Below are positions 1 to 5,783 of a DNA stretch of 5,783 nucleotides, in pieces. Where the stretch lies: contig CALPKO020000110.1 in assembly GCA_943324165.2 (NCBI GenBank), forward strand, positions 1 through 5,783, written 5' to 3'. The stretch comes from Bdellovibrio sp. ZAP7 (GTDB lineage: Bacteria > Bacteroidota > Bacteroidia > Flavobacteriales > Flavobacteriaceae). The position numbers and the translations under genes were made by a program. Below the pieces are notes generated by a model. It searched no databases, was not told the DNA's origin, and worked only from the letters and a program-made list of their open reading frames with translations. Each line of letters opens with the position of its first letter. Position 1 is the first letter of the stretch.

Positions 1-111
1 ATGAAATGCATTTAAGAGATATAAAATTACTTTTCCAATAAGCATCTTTTAAAGTATTGAAGCAAAAATTATATTAATTTATACCATTTCCATTAATTTG
101 GAAGATAATCA

Positions 112-3100
112 ATGAAATACAATCCGAACGAAATAGAAGCCAAATGGCAAGAGTATTGGTTAGAAAATAAAACTTTTGCTGCCGTAAACAATTCAGATAA
201 ACCAAAATATTATGTATTAGATATGTTTCCGTACCCATCTGGCGCGGGTTTGCACGTTGGTCATCCATTAGGTTACATTGCTTCGGATATTTATGCGAGG
301 TTCAAACGACACAAAGGTTTTAACGTTTTGCATCCGCAAGGTTACGATAGTTTTGGACTTCCGGCAGAACAATACGCGATTCAAACTGGTCAGCATCCTG
401 ACAAAACAACGAAAGCAAATATTGCTCGATACCGCCAACAACTCGATAAAATTGGTTTTTCATTTGATTGGGATAGAGAGGTTCGTACTTCAAACTCCGA
501 TTATTACAAATGGACACAGTGGATTTTTATCGAATTATTCAACTCATGGTATAGCAAAAATGAAGGAAAAGCAATTGAAATTTCAGCACTTGTAAAAGTT
601 TTTGAAGCAGAAGGTAATGCAACTGTTGACGCTGCTTGCGATGATGATGTTTTTGTTTTTTCCGCTTCAGAATGGAATTCTTTTTCCGCGGAAGAACAAC
701 AAAAAATGCTTTTAAAATACAGAATGACCTATTTGGCCGAAACAGAAGTGAACTGGTGTCCAGGTTTAGGAACAGTTTTAGCCAACGACGAAATCGTAAA
801 TGGCGTTTCAGAACGCGGCGGATTTCCTGTAGTTCGTAAAAAAATGACACAATGGTCGATGCGGATTTCAGCTTATGCAGACCGCTTGCTTTCAGGCTTA
901 GACCAAATTGACTGGACAGAAAGTTTGAAAGAAAGCCAAAGAAATTGGATTGGGAAAAGTGTTGGGGCTTTAGTAAGTTTTAAAATAAAAGAAAATGAAA
1001 CGGATTCGATAGATTTTATATTAACAGGAGATAATACAACAGAGCATACAATTGAAGTTTTTACCACTCGTCCGGATACTATTTTTGGTGTAACCTTTCT
1101 AACACTTGCGCCAGAGCATGATTTGGTGGCGAAAATCACAACTTCTGAGCAAAAAAATGCAGTCGAAGCTTATATCGCTGCGACCACTAAACGTTCTGAA
1201 AGAGAAAGAATGGCGGATGTTAAAACGATTTCTGGCGTTTTTACCGGAGCTTATGCCGAACATCCATTTACAAAAGAACCAATTCCGGTTTGGATAGGCG
1301 ATTACGTTTTGGCAGGTTACGGAACTGGTGCGGTTATGGCAGTGCCTTGCGGAGACGAGAGGGATTATGCTTTTGCCAATTTCTTCGCCAACCAAAATGG
1401 AATGCCTGTAATCAAAAATATCTTTCGCCCCCTAGCCCCCAAAGGGGGAATTGAAGGAAACAACATAGAAAATTTGAAGGAAGCATTTACATCCAAAGAA
1501 GGATTTGTGTTAAGTAATTCCCATTTTATTGAGGGAATGAACTACAAACAAGCTACAAAAACCGTTATCGAAGAATTAGAAAAACTAGGAAGTGGAAAAG
1601 GGAAAACCAATTACCGTTTGCGAGATGCCGTTTTTTCTCGTCAAAGATATTGGGGAGAACCGTTTCCAATTTATTATGTGAATGGATTGCCGAAAACCAT
1701 CGATGTTAAACATTTACCGATTAAACTTCCTGAAGTAGAAAAATATTTACCAACAGAAGATGGTCAACCGCCTTTGGGAAATGCCACCACTTGGGCTTGG
1801 GACAGTATTCAGTGTTCAGTTGTAAGTAATCAGTTGATTGATAACGTAAATATATTTCCTCTCGAATTGAACACAATGCCGGGTTGGGCAGGAAGTTCTT
1901 GGTATTGGTTGCGCTATATGGATGCGAATAATAATGAAGCATTTGTTTCTAAAAAAGCAGAAAACTATTGGCAAAATGTAGATTTGTACATCGGCGGGAG
2001 CGAACATGCCACTGGGCACTTATTGTATGCTCGTTTTTGGAATAAATTCTTGAAAGACAGAGGGTTTGTAACGCATGATGAACCATTTAAGAAATTGATT
2101 AACCAAGGAATGATTTTAGGGAACAGTGCGTTTGTTTATCAATCTATTCATGAGAATAAAAAAGCGCCAATCATATATTTGTCTGAAGGACTTTTACAAA
2201 AAGACAATATTGAAAGTGATTGGTCTAGTAAGAAAGATGAATTGTTTATAGCAAATGGATTAACAAAAGAAGATGCTGATAAAGTAACTTTTAGAGCAAT
2301 TCATGTAGATATATCGACCTTGAAAAATGAAAATGAAGTAGACATTGATAAATTAAAAGCTTGGAGGGATGAATTTTCTTTTGGTAATTTTTTCCATGAA
2401 AAAGATGGTAAGTTTAAAGTATTACGCGAAGTCGAAAAAATGTCAAAGTCAAAATACAATGTAGTAAGTCCAGATGATATTTGTGTAGATTATGGCGCCG
2501 ACACTTTGCGTTTGTATGAAATGTTTTTAGGTCCATTAGAACAATCCAAACCATGGAATACAGCAGGAATTTCTGGGGTTTTTGGATTTTTAAAGAGATT
2601 ATGGAAATTGTATTTTGATGAACAAGGACTTATTGTAACATCAAATCCAGCTAGTAAAGAGGCATTAAAAAGTCTTCACAAAACCATCAAAAAAGTAAAT
2701 GAAGACATTGAAGGATTTTCGTTTAATACTTCTGTTTCGCAATTTATGATCTGCGTTAACGAATTAACCGCAATGAATTGTCGTGAAAGAAGCATTCTCG
2801 AACCATTAGCAATATTGATTTCGCCCTATGCGCCTCATATTGCAGAAGAATTATGGGAAAAACTTGGACATCAAAACAGTATTTCTGAAGTGCCATTTCC
2901 GCAATTTAATCCAGAACATTTGGTCGAAAGCAGCAAAGAATATCCAGTTTCGTTCAACGGGAAAATGCGCTTCACTATTGAATTACCTTTGGATTTAACT
3001 ATTGCTCAAATTCAGGAAATTATTATGGCCGATGAACGAACCATTAAACAATTAGATGGAAAAACGCCAAATAAAGTGATTATCGTTCCTGGAAAAATTA

Positions 3101-3117
3101 TCAATCTGGTTTCATAA
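112..3117 (+). CDS. leuS: Leucyl-tRNA synthetase (LeuRS), bacterial type, with editing domain
   Basis: Cytoplasmic class Ia synthetase that joins leucine to tRNA-Leu using ATP and hydrolyses mischarged tRNA in its CP1 domain. Visible in order: HIGH signature HVGH (48-51); ZN1 module near 213-242 with only one Cys left (C216), so probably without zinc; CP1 editing domain with TTRPDT (318-323) and GDERD (414-418), where D418 should match the universal editing Asp (E. coli D345); SRQRYWG return to the catalytic core (509-515); enlarged leucine-specific region (about 671-775); KMSKS (776-780); anticodon-binding helices (SPYAPHIAEELW, 904-915); and a C-terminal tail domain ending at 1001. E. coli LeuRS has 860 residues, so this one is long. 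Part of the excess is a palindrome-encoded insert (about 439-449). The start is fixed by the usual MKYNPNEIEAKWQ N-terminus; GGAAG at 100-104 could be a weak ribosome site. Identity is certain; insertion boundaries are approximate. Confidence 0.98.
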   Translation: MKYNPNEIEAKWQEYWLENKTFAAVNNSDKPKYYVLDMFPYPSGAGLHVGHPLGYIASDIYARFKRHKGFNVLHPQGYDSFGLPAEQYAIQTGQHPDKTTKANIARYRQQLDKIGFSFDWDREVRTSNSDYYKWTQWIFIELFNSWYSKNEGKAIEISALVKVFEAEGNATVDAACDDDVFVFSASEWNSFSAEEQQKMLLKYRMTYLAETEVNWCPGLGTVLANDEIVNGVSERGGFPVVRKKMTQWSMRISAYADRLLSGLDQIDWTESLKESQRNWIGKSVGALVSFKIKENETDSIDFILTGDNTTEHTIEVFTTRPDTIFGVTFLTLAPEHDLVAKITTSEQKNAVEAYIAATTKRSERERMADVKTISGVFTGAYAEHPFTKEPIPVWIGDYVLAGYGTGAVMAVPCGDERDYAFANFFANQNGMPVIKNIFRPLAPKGGIEGNNIENLKEAFTSKEGFVLSNSHFIEGMNYKQATKTVIEELEKLGSGKGKTNYRLRDAVFSRQRYWGEPFPIYYVNGLPKTIDVKHLPIKLPEVEKYLPTEDGQPPLGNATTWAWDSIQCSVVSNQLIDNVNIFPLELNTMPGWAGSSWYWLRYMDANNNEAFVSKKAENYWQNVDLYIGGSEHATGHLLYARFWNKFLKDRGFVTHDEPFKKLINQGMILGNSAFVYQSIHENKKAPIIYLSEGLLQKDNIESDWSSKKDELFIANGLTKEDADKVTFRAIHVDISTLKNENEVDIDKLKAWRDEFSFGNFFHEKDGKFKVLREVEKMSKSKYNVVSPDDICVDYGADTLRLYEMFLGPLEQSKPWNTAGISGVFGFLKRLWKLYFDEQGLIVTSNPASKEALKSLHKTIKKVNEDIEGFSFNTSVSQFMICVNELTAMNCRERSILEPLAILISPYAPHIAEELWEKLGHQNSISEVPFPQFNPEHLVESSKEYPVSFNGKMRFTIELPLDLTIAQIQEIIMADERTIKQLDGKTPNKVIIVPGKIINLVS
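1426..1448. repeat. GC-rich palindromic repeat-like insert inside leuS
   Basis: A 23-nt block with 18 G or C, set in an AT-rich gene. It has two C5 tracts (1428-1432 and 1436-1440), an AAA loop and a G5 tract (1444-1448), giving a C5-AAA-G5 hairpin; the first C5 tract can pair with the same G5. It is read in frame as RPLAPKGG (leuS residues 439-446) and interrupts an otherwise normal LeuRS segment after PVIKNIF. From memory, CCCTAGCCCC...AAAGGGG-like sequences recur in flavobacterial genomes, mostly between genes; I could not check this. The hairpin is seen directly. That it is a dispersed repeat that entered the gene is inference. Confidence 0.6.
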
Positions 3118-3118
3118 T

Positions 3119-3151
3119 ATGTTCGATGGTAAATTTAAAATATTAAGATAA
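3119..3151 (+). other. Ten-codon fragment resembling an internal piece of leuS
   Basis: Two bases after the leuS stop codon an ATG opens a 10-codon frame (MFDGKFKILR, then stop). Its DGKFKILR matches leuS residues 765-772 (DGKFKVLR) in the same codon register, with 20 of 24 bases identical (3125-3148 against 2404-2427). It may be the remnant of a small duplication of the leucine-specific domain, or chance similarity in AT-rich DNA. I do not propose that it is a functional gene. Confidence 0.25.
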
Positions 3152-3167
3152 ATTTATAAACCGTCAA

Positions 3168-3199
3168 TTTGTCATTTTCAAAAATTGGTTTTAAATTTG
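3168..3199 (+). promoter_or_regulatory. Bacteroidota-type promoter for the metallopeptidase gene
   Basis: TTTG at 3168-3171 (the -33 element) and TAAATTTG at 3192-3199 (the -7 element, full match to TANNTTTG) are separated by 20 nt, the spacing expected for the Bacteroidota primary sigma factor. Transcription would begin near 3205, giving a leader of about 35 nt. That leader is A-rich before the ATG and has no Shine-Dalgarno site, as is normal in this phylum. It suggests that the peptidase gene is transcribed independently of leuS. Confidence 0.6.
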
Positions 3200-3239
3200 A
3201 TACCACATTTGATAAATAAACTTTAAAAAAATATAAAAA

Positions 3240-3920
3240 ATGGGAATGTCTTATATGCTTTTGGCGGGAGCCATAATGTTAGCAAGTTGGTTGGTGAGCA
3301 ATAGATTGAAAAGTAAATTTGAATTTTATTCAAAACTTCAACTTCAAAATGGTATGTCTGGCAAAGAAATTGCCGAAAAAATGTTAGCTGACAACGGAAT
3401 TCGTGATGTAAAAGTCATTTCTGTCGAAGGTCAACTGACTGATCATTACAATCCTTTAGATAAAACGGTCAATTTAAGTGAAGCGGTTTATAACCAAACA
3501 AATGCTGCTGCGGCTGCCGTTGCTGCTCACGAATGTGGTCACGCCGTGCAACATGCGGTGGGTTACGAATGGTTAACAATGCGATCTAGGTTAGTGCCAA
3601 TCGTAAATATAGCTTCTAGTTATATGCAATGGATTTTATTAGGAGGAATTTTAATGATAAGGACTTTTCCACAACTTTTGTTGGTGGGAATCGTCATTTT
3701 TGCGGCAACAACTTTGTTTTCAATCATTACTTTACCGGTAGAATATGATGCAAGCAATCGCGCTTTGGCTTGGTTGGAAAACAAAAGAATGTTAAACCAG
3801 CAAGAACAAGCTGGCGCAAAAGATGCTTTAAAATGGGCAGCAAGAACGTATGTAGTTGCCGCTTTAGGATCAATAGCAACTTTAATGTACTATGTTTCTA
3901 TCTACATGAACAGAAGGTAA
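3240..3920 (+). CDS. YugP-family membrane zinc metallopeptidase
   Basis: Predicted integral-membrane zinc-dependent peptidase of 226 residues (Zn_peptidase_2/YugP family, whose members are close to this length); substrate unknown. Seen: an N-terminal membrane segment (about 4-21); a conserved soluble part with NGMSGKEIAEKML (37-49) and LTDHYNPLDKTVNLSEAVY (66-84); the zinc site HECGH (97-101, HExxH type, with H97 and H101 as ligands and E98 as catalytic base); two hydrophobic segments (about 120-140 and 143-165); PVEYDASNRAL (166-176), where E168 is the likely third zinc ligand; and a final membrane helix (about 200-220) ending in NRR. The first ATG is used; an ATG two codons later is an equally possible start. 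The gene has its own promoter upstream and a strong terminator 26 nt after its stop. Family assignment is confident; the physiological role is not known. Confidence 0.93.
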   Translation: MGMSYMLLAGAIMLASWLVSNRLKSKFEFYSKLQLQNGMSGKEIAEKMLADNGIRDVKVISVEGQLTDHYNPLDKTVNLSEAVYNQTNAAAAAVAAHECGHAVQHAVGYEWLTMRSRLVPIVNIASSYMQWILLGGILMIRTFPQLLLVGIVIFAATTLFSIITLPVEYDASNRALAWLENKRMLNQQEQAGAKDALKWAARTYVVAALGSIATLMYYVSIYMNRR

Positions 3921-3945
3921 AAGCACATAGTTCGATTTTTATTAC

Positions 3946-3976
3946 AACCGAATCATTAAATTGATTCGGTTTTTTT
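3946..3976 (+). terminator. Intrinsic terminator of the metallopeptidase gene
   Basis: A perfect 8-bp stem, CCGAATCA (3948-3955) with TGATTCGG (3962-3969), extends by two A-T pairs and closes a 6-nt loop. It is followed directly by an uninterrupted T run (3970-3976). It lies 26 nt after the peptidase stop codon and points rightward, ending that transcript before the opposing tRNA gene. Confidence 0.85.
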
Positions 3977-3995
3977 GTTGTTAAAACTACAAAAT

Positions 3996-4036
3996 AAAAA
4001 AAATCCGCAAAATGATTTAAACATTTTACGGATTTT
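3996..4036 (-). terminator. Intrinsic terminator of tRNA-Gln
   Basis: A 15-bp stem is formed by 4000-4014 and 4022-4036 around a 7-nt loop. On the minus strand it is followed by a T run (complement of A 3996-4003). The single non-Watson-Crick position (4008/4028) is a G-U wobble in minus-strand RNA but a C-A mismatch in plus-strand RNA, which supports leftward use. It begins 8 nt past the 3' end of the tRNA. Confidence 0.85.
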
Positions 4037-4043
4037 AAAGAAG

Positions 4044-4114
4044 TTGGTCTACTAGGACTCGAACCTAGAAAGACTGCACCAAAAACAGTTGTGTTACCAT
4101 TACACCATAGACCA
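4044..4114 (-). tRNA. tRNA-Gln, anticodon UUG
   Basis: The full cloverleaf can be drawn on the minus strand. The acceptor stem is TGGTCTA/TAGACCA. The D arm is GTG/CAC with a TAATGGTAA loop. The anticodon stem is ACTGT/GCAGT with loop TTTTGGT and anticodon TTG (complement of 4080-4082). A 4-nt variable loop follows, then the T arm CTAGG-TTCGAGT-CCTAG and discriminator A at 4044. CCA is not encoded, so it must be added after transcription. The RNA decodes CAA, and CAG by wobble. The gene is single, with its own promoter and terminator, and converges on the metallopeptidase gene. Confidence 0.97.
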
Positions 4115-4137
4115 ATAATCTTGCGGTTAAGCGAGTG

Positions 4138-4168
4138 CAAATTTAATACAAAAATCAATACTCGCAAA
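4138..4168 (-). promoter_or_regulatory. Bacteroidota-type promoter for tRNA-Gln
   Basis: Read on the minus strand, TTTG (complement of 4165-4168) is followed after exactly 19 nt by TAAATTTG (complement of 4138-4145), a full match to TTTG-N19-TANNTTTG. The start point would be near 4131, leaving a leader of about 17 nt to be removed from the 5' end of the tRNA by RNase P. A 6-bp inverted repeat, GCGAGT/ACTCGC (4131-4136 and 4160-4165), lies at its two ends. Confidence 0.75.
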
Positions 4169-4258
4169 TTTTTTTACAGAAAAAAAGGAAATTTTTTTAT
4201 GTTGATTTTGGATTGAATTTATTGCCATTTTTTGCAAATTTTTTTGTTTCAAAAAAAA
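4164..4258. repeat. A/T-tract cluster with repeated GCAAATTTTTTT
   Basis: The spacer between the divergent tRNA and DUF2723 promoters carries many A or T runs. The 12-mer GCAAATTTTTTT occurs at 4164-4175 and 4234-4245, and its AAATTTTTTT core also at 4189-4198, with further runs at 4180-4186, 4228-4233 and 4251-4258. Such tracts can bend DNA and can serve as UP-like promoter elements. No coding sequence is evident here. A role is inference; simple AT bias is the alternative. Confidence 0.4.
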
Positions 4259-4313
4259 TGAAAACTTTATTTGAAAAAAATGTTAATCAATACTTCCATA
4301 AGCAAAAAAACAT

Positions 4314-4321
4314 TTTCTTTG
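4314..4321 (+). promoter_or_regulatory. Possible -7 promoter element of the DUF2723 gene
   Basis: TTTCTTTG matches TANNTTTG at all fixed positions except the second. It lies 36 nt before the ATG, so transcription would start near 4328 with a leader of about 30 nt that is A/T-only near the start codon. No TTTG is seen at the expected -33 spacing, so the call is tentative. Confidence 0.35.
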
Positions 4322-4357
4322 TACACTGAAAATAATTATAAATTACTAAATATAAAT

Positions 4358-5783
4358 ATGACCACATTTAACTTTAACAAATGGAATACAATCCTTGGTT
4401 GGTTCGCTTTTGCTGTTGCGTTAGTAACCTATACGCTCACGGTTGAGCCAACTATGAGTTTTTGGGATTGTGGCGAATACATAGCAACCGCCGCAAAATT
4501 AGAAGTTGGTCACCCGCCAGGAGCACCTCTATACCAGATGATTGGTGCATTTTTTGCCATGTTTGCAATCGATGAAAAACATATTGCATTGATGGTCAAC
4601 ATGATGTCTGTTTTTTCAAGTGCATTTACTATTTTATTTATGTTTTGGTCGTCGTCAATGATTTTGAAAAAAATTGTGACTCAATTCTCTGAAATTGATA
4701 AAAATAGTTCAATCGCTATTCTCGGAAGTTCATTTGTTGGTGCTTTAGCATTTACTTTTTCAGATAGTTTTTGGTTCAATGCTGTTGAAGCTGAAGTTTA
4801 TGCAATGGCATCACTTTTTATTGCGCTCCTCTTTTGGTTAGGTTTACGTTGGGAACAAGAAATGAATACACCACGCGGAAACCGCTGGGTTTTGTTGATT
4901 GCGTTGGTGACCGGACTTTCTTTTGGAGTACATTTTATGGCATTGTTAACGGTTCCTGCGATAGGAATGTTGTATTTTTTCAAGAATTATAAAGTTGTTA
5001 CCGTCAAAAATTTTCTAATTGCGAATTTCATCGTAATTTTTATCTTCCTCTTTATATACAAATTGCTTTTGCCTTTAACGATGGCTTTATTCGGAAAAAC
5101 CGAAATTTTCATGGTCAATAGTTTCGGCTTACCATTCAATTCTGGAACCATTTCCGTAAGTCTTTTGCTAATTGCTTTCTTTTATTTTGGAATAAAATAC
5201 ACGAAACAAAAAGGATATGTTCAAATTAACACCCTTATTTTAGCCATTTTGTTCATCTTGATTGGTTTTTCAACTTGGATGATGCTTCCTATTCGTGCCA
5301 ATGCAAATACGGTGATCAATGAAAATAAACCTTCTGATGCTGCCGAAGTTTTGGCCTATTATAACAGAGAACAATACGGTGTAAATCCACTTTTTTATGG
5401 CCCTCAATTTTCAGATGCGTATTCTGGCTTAGACAAAGACGAACCTTATTTAGATAAAGCACCAAACTACGAGAGAGATTATAAAACGGGCAAATACGAG
5501 ATTACCAACAATTATATCAAAGCCGAACAAAATAGCGATGATTCTCAAAAAACATTTCTTCCGAGGATGTGGGATACAGAACATGCCGAAAATTACATGA
5601 CTTTTTCGCGGCCATTGTCGTTTCAAATTGATCCTAATTATGCTTACGAAGATGAACTTGCTCAATATGGAATTGATATAGAACAGGCAGACGAAGAACA
5701 AATTGCTGCTGCAGTTGCACAATTGCGAGGTGAAGTTGAAAAAACAGTTTCAGAATTCAGAAAAGCCTATGCCGATGGTCAAA
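4358..5783 (+). CDS. DUF2723 / GT117-family membrane glycosyltransferase-like protein, 3' end outside window
   Basis: Open frame of 475 codons from an ATG with an AT-rich leader, with no stop before the window edge; from memory, family members are roughly twice this long. Likely a GT-C-fold multi-span glycosyltransferase related to eukaryotic TMEM260, a protein O-mannosyltransferase; substrate here unknown. Seen: a first membrane helix (about 12-29); then VEPTMSFWDCGEYI (29-42) with D37 and E40, where the acidic catalytic residues of GT-C enzymes lie in the first outer loop; KLEVGHPPGAPLY (47-59); FWFNAVEAEVYA (138-149); GLSFGVHF (186-193); further helices near 78-100, 117-135, 149-163, 178-205, 219-240, 265-282 and 290-310; and MMLPIRANAN (308-317) ahead of a largely soluble region to 475. 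The N-terminus MTTFNFNKWNTILGW is typical of the family, which supports this start. It is transcribed away from tRNA-Gln. Family call strong; enzymatic activity inferred. Confidence 0.9.
   Translation, partial: MTTFNFNKWNTILGWFAFAVALVTYTLTVEPTMSFWDCGEYIATAAKLEVGHPPGAPLYQMIGAFFAMFAIDEKHIALMVNMMSVFSSAFTILFMFWSSSMILKKIVTQFSEIDKNSSIAILGSSFVGALAFTFSDSFWFNAVEAEVYAMASLFIALLFWLGLRWEQEMNTPRGNRWVLLIALVTGLSFGVHFMALLTVPAIGMLYFFKNYKVVTVKNFLIANFIVIFIFLFIYKLLLPLTMALFGKTEIFMVNSFGLPFNSGTISVSLLLIAFFYFGIKYTKQKGYVQINTLILAILFILIGFSTWMMLPIRANANTVINENKPSDAAEVLAYYNREQYGVNPLFYGPQFSDAYSGLDKDEPYLDKAPNYERDYKTGKYEITNNYIKAEQNSDDSQKTFLPRMWDTEHAENYMTFSRPLSFQIDPNYAYEDELAQYGIDIEQADEEQIAAAVAQLRGEVEKTVSEFRKAYADGQ

Noticed and set aside
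1..41. Possible tail of an upstream gene (frame 3 stays open until TAA at 39-41; frame 1 ends at 13-15).
   Set aside because: Only about a dozen codons are visible and no family signature can be recognised, so a coding call would be a guess.
73..100. leuS promoter candidate TTAATTTG (93-100) and the direct repeat ATTAATTT (73-80, 92-99).
   Set aside because: The octamer lacks the A at its second position, has no TTTG at the right distance, and would put the start of transcription almost at the ATG. The 8-mer repeat is easily due to AT bias.
539..850. Minus-strand 103-codon frame and other frames antisense to leuS.
   Set aside because: They lie wholly within a full-length, well-conserved leuS and show no recognisable protein features; they are shadows of the real coding frame.
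3158..3194. Possible leuS terminator: AAACC plus AATTT pairing with AAATT plus GGTTT.
   Set aside because: The stem has a 3-nt bulge, is mostly A-T, has only four T residues after it, and overlaps the better-supported peptidase promoter.
3898..4167. Minus-strand open frame of 89 codons across the tRNA region.
   Set aside because: It runs through the tRNA-Gln gene and both terminators, so it is a chance frame.
4258..4329. A 23-codon open frame (MKTLFEKNVNQYF...) ahead of the DUF2723 gene.
   Set aside because: It sits in a low-complexity A-rich spacer, would start upstream of the likely transcription start, and has no recognisable motif; a leader peptide cannot be shown.

Overview
The window looks like a housekeeping stretch of a Bacteroidota chromosome, most likely a Flavobacterium or close relative (Flavobacteriaceae). 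This is inferred from four signs. The DNA is strongly AT-rich. Start codons follow A-rich leaders without clear Shine-Dalgarno sites. There are Bacteroidota-type promoters (TTTG, then 19-20 nt, then TANNTTTG). The proteins read like flavobacterial family members, including a long LeuRS with a zinc-free ZN1 module, a YugP-type membrane peptidase and a DUF2723/GT117 membrane protein.

Layout from left to right. Positions 1-111 are a short AT-rich leader with no gene I can support. Positions 112-3117 (+) encode leucyl-tRNA synthetase (leuS, 1001 aa). Its editing-domain region contains a short GC-rich palindrome, translated in frame. A 122-nt gap follows, with a good promoter and a tiny stretch resembling an internal piece of leuS. 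Positions 3240-3920 (+) encode a YugP-family zinc metallopeptidase. Two back-to-back intrinsic terminators (3946-3976 on +, 3996-4036 on -) then separate it from a convergent tRNA-Gln(UUG) gene (4044-4114, -), which has a perfect-match promoter at 4138-4168. An A/T-tract-rich divergent spacer leads to a large membrane protein gene that begins at 4358 (+) and runs off the right edge. Its 475 visible codons match the DUF2723 / GT117 (TMEM260-like) family.

The genes do not form one pathway. leuS and tRNA-Gln belong to translation, the peptidase is probably a membrane protease of unknown substrate, and the DUF2723 protein is probably a GT-C-type glycosyltransferase. Each unit appears to have its own transcription signals, so these look like independent neighbours and not an operon.

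I found no mobile element, CRISPR array, defence island or evident new multi-gene system. The most interesting signal is the palindromic repeat-like insert inside leuS. Next come the enlarged LeuRS leucine-specific domain and the small leuS-like fragment just after the leuS stop codon.
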